The translations under genes were made by a program, and so were the position numbers. This document shows positions 61,801-64,000 of a stretch of DNA of 64,000 nt, piece after piece. The stretch comes from Congeria kusceri (Eukaryota > Mollusca > Bivalvia > Myida > Dreissenidae), in assembly GCA_027627225.1 (NCBI GenBank), contig CM051027.1:89326451-89390450 (forward strand), in the 5' to 3' direction. Within the stretch, counting starts at the first letter, position 1; every line of letters begins with the position of its first letter. The notes under the pieces were generated by a model. The model saw only the letters and a program-made list of their open reading frames with translations. It was not told the DNA's origin and made no database searches.

Positions 61801-62074
61801 GGGCACTTTCTGATACACGTTTACCAGACAGCGGAGGTTCATTATCGAAGGAATCAAAGTTGTCGGATGAAGTTGCTCCTTGTAAAATGCTCTGAATATC
61901 CCGTCTCGTGAGTTCAGCATCAGACTTGGATCTTTGTGGAAAAACGTTGGAGTCAAACCGGTCAATTTTATAAGACTCAGAGTCCCTTTCATCATCACTG
62001 TAATGGCTGTCATCTACTTCATTTGACTGGGTATCGTCATCTTCATAATTGTTGTCAACTTTGGCTTCTGCCAT
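31944..62074 (-). CDS. SARM1: SARM1, NAD+ hydrolase with ARM-SAM-SAM-TIR domains
   Basis: The coding exons in transcript order are 62074-60530, 59267-59091, 57112-56988, 55868-55633, 42017-41891, 41370-41181, 40462-40341 and then one of two last exons, 37397-37160 or 32112-31944. All phases match, giving 919 or 896 residues. An acidic disordered N-terminus (about 1-210) is followed by the ARM inhibitory domain (about 215-560), SAM1 (about 561-630), SAM2 (about 634-692) and TIR (about 721-862). In known SARM1, the TIR cleaves NAD+ when the NMN/NAD+ ratio at the ARM domain rises, the SAMs hold an octamer, and activation kills axons; the protein also has innate-immune roles. The catalytic Glu of WVHKE (human E642) is present at about residue 801. 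The chosen start, MAEAK, follows an acceptor-like gacag, so the start lies in the second transcribed exon if a 5' UTR exon exists. An in-frame ATG 69 bases upstream is the alternative. Confidence 0.95.
32935..33330. repeat. Direct repeat of about 165 bp, two copies
   Basis: Two copies (about 32938-33112 and 33163-33325) share acgcactgtcaccctcaagg, accgggcgaca and ttgttgcccgctgcag. They lie between the two alternative SARM1 last exons. Confidence 0.8.
33836..33972. repeat. Dispersed repeat, inverted copy of 43051-43190
   Basis: Contains gggtcaggtaagaatag, accgcacatccactgccca and gatcctatccccct. The complementary sequence occurs at 43051-43190. No coding capacity. Confidence 0.7.
34010..36500. 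repeat. Compound satellite (62-bp then ~49-60-bp units)
   Basis: To about 35090 the unit is about 62 bp (cagttactgtaacagttaca, gaccgacactcatgcatcac, agactgtg). Beyond that, related shorter units dominate (cagactgtgtaccatgtgag, ctgcagttaatgtaacag, tgaaataccac). About 2.5 kb in all, forming much of the interval between the two SARM1 last exons. Repetitive open frames on the - strand ([15 protein letters not shown]) are by-products. Confidence 0.9.
36505..36922. repeat. Fragment of the ctcacctgag-type element
   Basis: Two tandem units like those at 24773-26056, ending with gctcaccaagcactttgtgc and tcaggtgagct. The left end is missing, replaced by the satellite. Confidence 0.7.
37160..37397 (-). 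CDS. SARM1: SARM1 alternative last exon A (proximal)
   Basis: 238 nt including TAA, phase 2 in. It encodes [20 protein letters not shown], the last TIR helix (human [20 protein letters not shown]). A 58-residue tail with [19 protein letters not shown] and a C-terminal [10 protein letters not shown] follows. The acceptor is tgcatttcag. It competes with exon B at 31944-32112, which starts in the same phase with the same helix. Use of this exon gives about 919 residues. No AATAAA was seen in the 250 bases downstream, where a repeat begins. Confidence 0.9.
37647..38914. mobile_element. Inverted-repeat element of tagggatg family with nested SINE
   Basis: Ends tagtagggatggcaacgaat and the complement, attcgttgacatccctaa, both followed inward by cgaatattcgaatattcg-type sequence. 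It contains an (atc)n microsatellite (37848-37890) and a complete SINE (38109-38373). No transposase frame is visible, so it is non-autonomous. Confidence 0.75.
38109..38373 (-). mobile_element. tRNA-derived SINE nested in another element
   Basis: Reverse-orientation relative of 8578-8865. The head at the right (ctaccactagaccacgga side) has B-box complement gggggctcgaacctgc, and the body runs left to tgcaccgggattctctccc. Confidence 0.85.
39313..40222. repeat. Dispersed element with ctcacctgag ends
   Basis: Begins aacaagagggccaagatggc and ctcacctgag; ends agctcaggtgaactaaaa. The interior has four to five diverged units of about 180 bases with atccagccagtggtttcaga and aaactgccccgccccctggc. It lies in the SARM1 intron between exon 7 and last exon A. 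Confidence 0.8.
40341..40462 (-). CDS. SARM1: SARM1 exon 7: TIR catalytic Glu and box 3 region
   Basis: 122 nt, phase 0 in, phase 2 out. The first codon is the glutamate corresponding to human E642, in [15 protein letters not shown]. It continues [19 protein letters not shown] and [10 protein letters not shown]. It ends AG|gtacgt, and both candidate last exons complete this split codon as Arg followed by Trp. Confidence 0.95.
41181..41370 (-). CDS. SARM1: SARM1 exon 6: TIR core with BB loop
   Basis: 190 nt, phase 2 in, phase 0 out. It encodes [20 protein letters not shown], then [33 protein letters not shown] and [10 protein letters not shown]. The BB-loop region (human DVEKLEAGKFEDKL) and the DWVHK motif are conserved. 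The exon ends exactly before the catalytic glutamate. Confidence 0.96.
41420..41590. mobile_element. Degraded inverted-repeat element, aggcgtg family
   Basis: Carries agcttaatgcatgtgtgtaa, cacaggctaatccaggacg and gattagcctgtgcagactgc, internal motifs of the family at 8241 and 62898. The terminal repeats are eroded. Confidence 0.65.
41891..42017 (-). CDS. SARM1: SARM1 exon 5: start of TIR domain
   Basis: 127 nt, phase 1 in, phase 2 out (AG|). It encodes a linker with cysteines ([16 protein letters not shown]), then [16 protein letters not shown], the box 1 strand of the SARM1 TIR (human [15 protein letters not shown]). The acceptor is gggttgcag and the donor gtagaa. Confidence 0.95.
42951..47948. 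repeat. Nested block of ctcacctgag-type elements
   Basis: The outer element starts at 42951 (gaagagggccatgatggccc) and ends about 47948 (tcaggtgagctaaaaag). Inside, from about 44110, a second element (aacaagagggcccttagggc) holds about 18 tandem units of about 165 bp containing accatgtgacccccggggcg, gaccccaggggcataatttg and aaacctctgggccttg. Internal right ends at about 47095 and 47815 suggest repeated insertion or duplication. It also holds the inverted-repeat element at 44911-45559. It fills much of the SARM1 intron between exons 4 and 5. Confidence 0.85.
44911..45559. mobile_element. Non-autonomous pogo/Tigger-like element
   Basis: Near-perfect 23-bp terminal inverted repeats (cagtagattccacttaattg and the complement of caattaagcggaatctactg) flanked by TA on both sides. 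Size 649 bp, no transposase frame. The CAGT start and TA target duplication are typical of pogo/Tigger-type DNA transposons. It split a 165-bp repeat unit on insertion. Confidence 0.85.
48152..48882. repeat. Element with atgcccccgg / ccgggggcat ends, expanded
   Basis: Same ends as 26630-26876, but the interior unit (ggtcaaggtcaaagtgaggt, tgggtgatatgggtgga, aagcaacaactgtgtaagta) is repeated about four times at about 150-bp spacing. Confidence 0.75.
48883..51390. other. SARM1 intron 4 sequence, few repeats
   Basis: Apart from the cassette-exon candidate at 49954-50025, nothing coding is recognised. The short frame at 49957-50193 (+) has no domain-like features. Confidence 0.4.
49954..50025 (-). 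CDS. SARM1: Possible cassette exon in SARM1 SAM-TIR linker
   Basis: A strong donor (acgt|gtaagt) at 49954 is preceded by two possible acceptors, giving 45 nt (from 49998, gcgttttag) or 72 nt (from 50025, atatacag). Both keep phase 1 in and out, fitting between exon 4 and the TIR exon, and both are open. The shorter form would add [14 protein letters not shown]. It is GC-richer than its surroundings and sits about 5.6 kb into a 13.6-kb intron. No homology supports it; the SAM-TIR linker is variable in the family. Treat as a candidate only. Confidence 0.3.
51391..51904. mobile_element. Inverted-repeat element containing a tRNA-like sequence
   Basis: About 20-25-bp terminal inverted repeats (ttaaaaggacctgttcacag and the complement of ctgtgaacaagtccctttaa), possibly with TTAA at the edges. 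Inside, 51685-51757 reads like a tRNA: ggaatggccgagtgattaag (A box) and cgagttcgatccccag (B box). The stems pair poorly, so it is probably a promoter-like relic. Confidence 0.7.
51906..53962. repeat. Dispersed element with ctcacctgag ends and 147-bp tandem units
   Basis: Begins acaagacggcgataaggccc and ctcacctgag; ends ccaggtgagctaaaa. About ten units contain aacactctagaagtcacatt, tcaacatgaaacttgctcag and gatatctcggccgagttcga. Two poly-G runs occur (about 52807-52818 and 53675-53690). Open frames inside reflect the repeat. Confidence 0.85.
53963..55632. other. SARM1 intron 4, 5' part
   Basis: No exon or clear repeat recognised between the repeat block and the SAM2 exon. Confidence 0.4.
55633..55868 (-). 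CDS. SARM1: SARM1 exon 4: SAM2
   Basis: 236 nt, phase 2 in (CG|A, Arg), phase 1 out. It encodes [18 protein letters not shown], then [40 protein letters not shown] and [18 protein letters not shown]. It covers the SAM1-SAM2 junction and all of SAM2, aligning with human FFRELTELKTFANYSTCD and onward. The acceptor cccctgacag and donor gtaagc are good. Confidence 0.94.
56988..57112 (-). CDS. SARM1: SARM1 exon 3: SAM1 core
   Basis: 125 nt, phase 0 in, phase 2 out. It encodes [18 protein letters not shown], then [16 protein letters not shown] and MPGMIRKR. These match the SAM1 helix pattern (human GFSKYCESF..DGDLLLRLTEEEL..GITRKRF). The donor is gttggt, a weak GT site. The acceptor ctatttcag plus the exon's first ten bases are the seed of the adjoining 45-bp tandem array. 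Confidence 0.93.
57113..58790. repeat. 45-bp tandem array made from a splice acceptor
   Basis: About 37 head-to-tail copies of a 45-bp unit (aaccatgcttaagatcaaca then aacccaatctgaaatagtc). On the - strand each unit includes ctatttcag followed by attgggtttg, identical to the 3' splice site and first ten bases of SARM1 exon 3, which it abuts. By eye, about 20 units keep the AG and about 17 have lost it (aatatg instead of aatctg). Confidence 0.93.
58791..59050. repeat. Diverged partial copies of the exon 3 boundary
   Basis: Two longer, older units contain gcgcataatcatcaaaacca and atctgaaatagtcataatga, matching about 25 bases of exon 3 plus the intron edge, and a third fragment at about 59020-59050. 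They look like the early stage of the 45-bp array. Confidence 0.8.
59091..59267 (-). CDS. SARM1: SARM1 exon 2: end of ARM, start of SAM1
   Basis: 177 nt, phase 0 at both ends, acceptor gtatttgcag and donor gtactg. It encodes [17 protein letters not shown], then [17 protein letters not shown] and [15 protein letters not shown]. This aligns with human VFSDIGAIQSLKRLV through VPSWKEAEVQTWLQQ. The exon closes the ARM solenoid and begins the first SAM. Confidence 0.93.
59364..60198. other. SARM1 intron 1 sequence
   Basis: Contains an imperfect hairpin at about 60002-60060 (cagccagaaggtatcatcag against its complement ctgatagccccttctggct). No exon seen. Confidence 0.5.
60199..60520. mobile_element. 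Short inverted-repeat element beside the ARM exon donor
   Basis: Terminal inverted repeats of about 37 bp (gtaaggcgtaa...tgtttgtttcaggttac and the complement at 60485-60520). About 320 bp, with a central region poor in features. It ends nine bases from the gtaagc donor of SARM1 exon 1, so the first bases of that intron are almost immediately mobile DNA. Confidence 0.75.
60530..62074 (-). CDS. SARM1: SARM1 exon 1: acidic N-terminus and most of ARM domain
   Basis: 1545 nt, 515 codons, phase 0 at its end (GGA AAG AGT GAT|gtaagc). Residues 1-210 are Asp/Glu/Ser-rich with no predicted fold. From about 215 come ARM helices, including [45 protein letters not shown] and [15 protein letters not shown]. 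The last two match conserved SARM1 motifs (human AEWLFPLAF and AEAAIKSLQGK). The Trp of the EAW motif, which lines the NAD+/NMN pocket in human SARM1, is kept. The open frame continues upstream through M-F-Y-V-N-N-G-K and a hydrophobic stretch to an ATG at 62143. I prefer the start at 62074 because an acceptor-like site lies just upstream and that extension looks like UTR or intron. Confidence 0.92.
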
Positions 62075-62897
62075 CTTTATATCTGTCAATATAATTAAAC
62101 AGCCTATTATAAACACAGATTTACCATTATTAACATAAAACAAGAATTCAATAATATAAACTAATACCCAATATTAAGGATAGTGCAACGACATTATTAG
62201 AATGTAAACATCATTCTTTCTTGAACATGTAAATCAAAGAAGCTTTATATGATTTTATTACATTTAAATATAAGTAAAATGCTAAATAATTCAATTTATG
62301 TTATCAGTTCTTGAATAATAAGAAAAAAAACTCTTGTCTTTTACTTTATAGTGTAAAAACTAAATATCAGATTGTCTGATCATTTGTGTCAATTTCTGTT
62401 GTTATTTAAAAAATAACATAAATATCAAACATGATATATTTGTGTATATGGCGTTCACAATAATTATCTTAACACATTTGAGTAGTAAAGTATAATGATT
62501 TCTATATCACAACATTAAAGTCATCATGGTCCTTCCCAAAATCAACAATGTCAGAACTATATTTTGTTGGAACAATGAACTGTTTAGACTGTAGTAGGCT
62601 AGCATATAAACAATCAACTTAAAATTTTCACACTTACATGTTAATGATTTCTATTATCATTAATTTCCAAAAATACAGGGTAATGTCAAATTAAAATTCA
62701 CATGACATAATGTCATTAAATAGAAGTTACATCAAATTTGTATGATAATGTTTGTGTGAGTATGAAAACACACAAGGGCATACCTAGGCCCAAACTGAAT
62801 AAACGCACAAATAAAATGGCAAGTGTAGGTGTCGATAAATTGACATTTCTTCTGAAAGTCTATAACATTGACAACATTAACTATTCAACAAACATTT
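62075..62897. other. SARM1 upstream region
   Basis: AT-rich. The acceptor-like gacag just upstream of the chosen ATG suggests a 5' UTR intron, but no UTR exon or promoter motif could be placed. Confidence 0.4.
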
Positions 62898-63099
62898 GTG
62901 GCGCGTCGTGGGAAAACCGGACTTAATGCATGTGCGTAAAGTGTCGTCCCGGGTTAGCCTGTGCAGTCCGCACAGGCTAATCTGGGATGGCACTTTCCGA
63001 CTACAGTGGAATCATGTTTAGAAGAGACCTCCTTAAAACAGAAAATACCATAAAAGCAGAAAAAAAGTGCCATCCCGGATTAGCCTGTGCGCGCCACAT
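62898..63099. mobile_element. Inverted-repeat element, aggcgtg family
   Basis: Ends tgtggcgcg and cgcgccaca, with internal gattagcctgtgc palindromes (gcctgtgcagtccgcacagg). Related to 8241-8426. Confidence 0.8.
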
Positions 63100-63409
63100 T
63101 TGTAGCACAAAGTGTATCTAGATAACATTTACCCTATGTTATAAGTAGCCTCGGACAGTGCATATATTGTACACAACCCATTTTATGGACCGGTTTTAAT
63201 GTGTGTGTTTTTTAGGATTGAAAAACTTTCCAATTCGTGTGTGTGTGTTTCGAAGTTTATGAGGTCCTTCCGCGCCTGAGGCTGCATCATGTGAGGACCC
63301 GGAGTGTGTCCCAGCACTCCTACCTAATTAACTTACTAGAGACTCACGAAAGTTGGGACGAATTTTGAATCATAGCTGCAATTTCCAGCAATTTATTTTT
63401 AACTGAGAT

Positions 63410-63590
63410 ATATAATTTTGGTGTGGTCTTGTGCTGTGGGGGGAAACCGGAGTACCCAGAGGAAACCCCACCTGTCCTGTATGGTGACCACTAACAAACT
63501 CACTTGCGCCGGGAGTGGGAAGCGAACCCGGACCACCTAGGTGAGAAGCGCGTGTACCAACAACTGCGCTAGCCGGACAGCCAAAAACTT
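63410..63590 (-). mobile_element. tRNA-derived SINE, third type
   Basis: The tRNA-like head at 63507-63580 on the - strand has ctagcgcagttgttggtaca (A box) and gggttcgcttccc (B box). The body contains aaccggagtacccagaggaa, a motif common in marine invertebrate SINEs. It differs from the other SINE heads in the window. Confidence 0.75.
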
Positions 63591-64000
63591 TCCAATTCCA
63601 TGTAAGCGTTACCATTTATACTTACGGGCATTTAGGAGTATGAGTAGTTACGCCCCTGCCACAACCATATTTCCATATATATCATATTTATAAGAAACCA
63701 ATGTACGAGTGTATTATTCTCTGGTGACTCAATGTTATCTTATCCCATATACAAAATGTATATTCAAACTAGTATCATGTTGATTATATTGAAAATTATG
63801 ATCACAATGTAGATCAGAATACAAAATCGGGAAACACTTAACTGCAGGCTATGTGGGTCACTATAATGCCCGCCAAACTGGATGAATTGGATCTTTGCGC
63901 AGCTCTGCATTATTTATAATAAAAAAATAATAGGTTCATGTTAATTACATTGAATATATAAAAGAAAACATGAGTTATGGATATTGTATGTTTGTAGAAG

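Noticed and set aside
62075..62143. N-terminal extension of SARM1 from the ATG at 62143
   Set aside because: An acceptor-like gacag lies between this ATG and MAEAK, and the extension is AT-rich and hydrophobic by composition; kept only as an alternative start.

Overview
The window is AT-rich animal genomic DNA with short exons, long introns and very heavy interspersed and tandem repeat content. The repeat types (tRNA-headed SINEs, short inverted-repeat elements, and long arrays ending in a ctcacctgag/ctcaggtgag signature) together with the gene content suggest a bivalve mollusc, probably a heterodont clam or mussel. The species is inference; a dreissenid-type genome is a guess only.

Two protein-coding genes can be read, in convergent orientation. 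Gene 1 (+ strand, visible coding exons 6786-20352, 5' end not identified) encodes an extracellular protein with an EMI domain, about 350 residues of Gly-X-Y collagen helix, a short coiled coil, five LDL-receptor class A (LDLa) modules, a Thr-rich stalk, a cysteine-containing segment, a furin-like RRRR site, an acidic tail and a hydrophobic C-terminus that looks like a GPI or membrane-anchor signal. Every exon joins in a consistent phase, including an 18-nt microexon.

Gene 2 (- strand, 62074 down to 31944) is SARM1, the NAD+-cleaving ARM-SAM-SAM-TIR protein of axon degeneration and innate immunity. Eight coding exons are clear, and the catalytic TIR glutamate is present (about residue 801). 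The last coding exon exists in two diverged, phase-matched copies (37160-37397 and 31944-32112). Each would supply the final TIR helix with a different C-terminal tail, giving predicted proteins of about 919 or 896 residues. A 45- or 72-nt cassette exon in the SAM-TIR linker is also possible (49954-49998 or 49954-50025).

Layout: 1-6785 is mostly featureless apart from a palindrome array and two small repeats. 6786-20352 is the collagen gene with repeat-laden introns. 20353-31943 is intergenic, dominated by SINEs and other repeats. 31944-62074 is SARM1, with introns made largely of satellites and elements. 62075-64000 is the SARM1 upstream flank with one inverted-repeat element and one SINE.

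The most unusual structures are the duplicated SARM1 terminal exon and a 45-bp tandem array (57113-58790) that fills the intron before the first SAM exon. Each array unit carries a copy of that exon's own 3' splice site and first ~10 bases, so the intron is a ladder of decoy acceptors. Several other repeats also end within a few tens of bases of a splice site.
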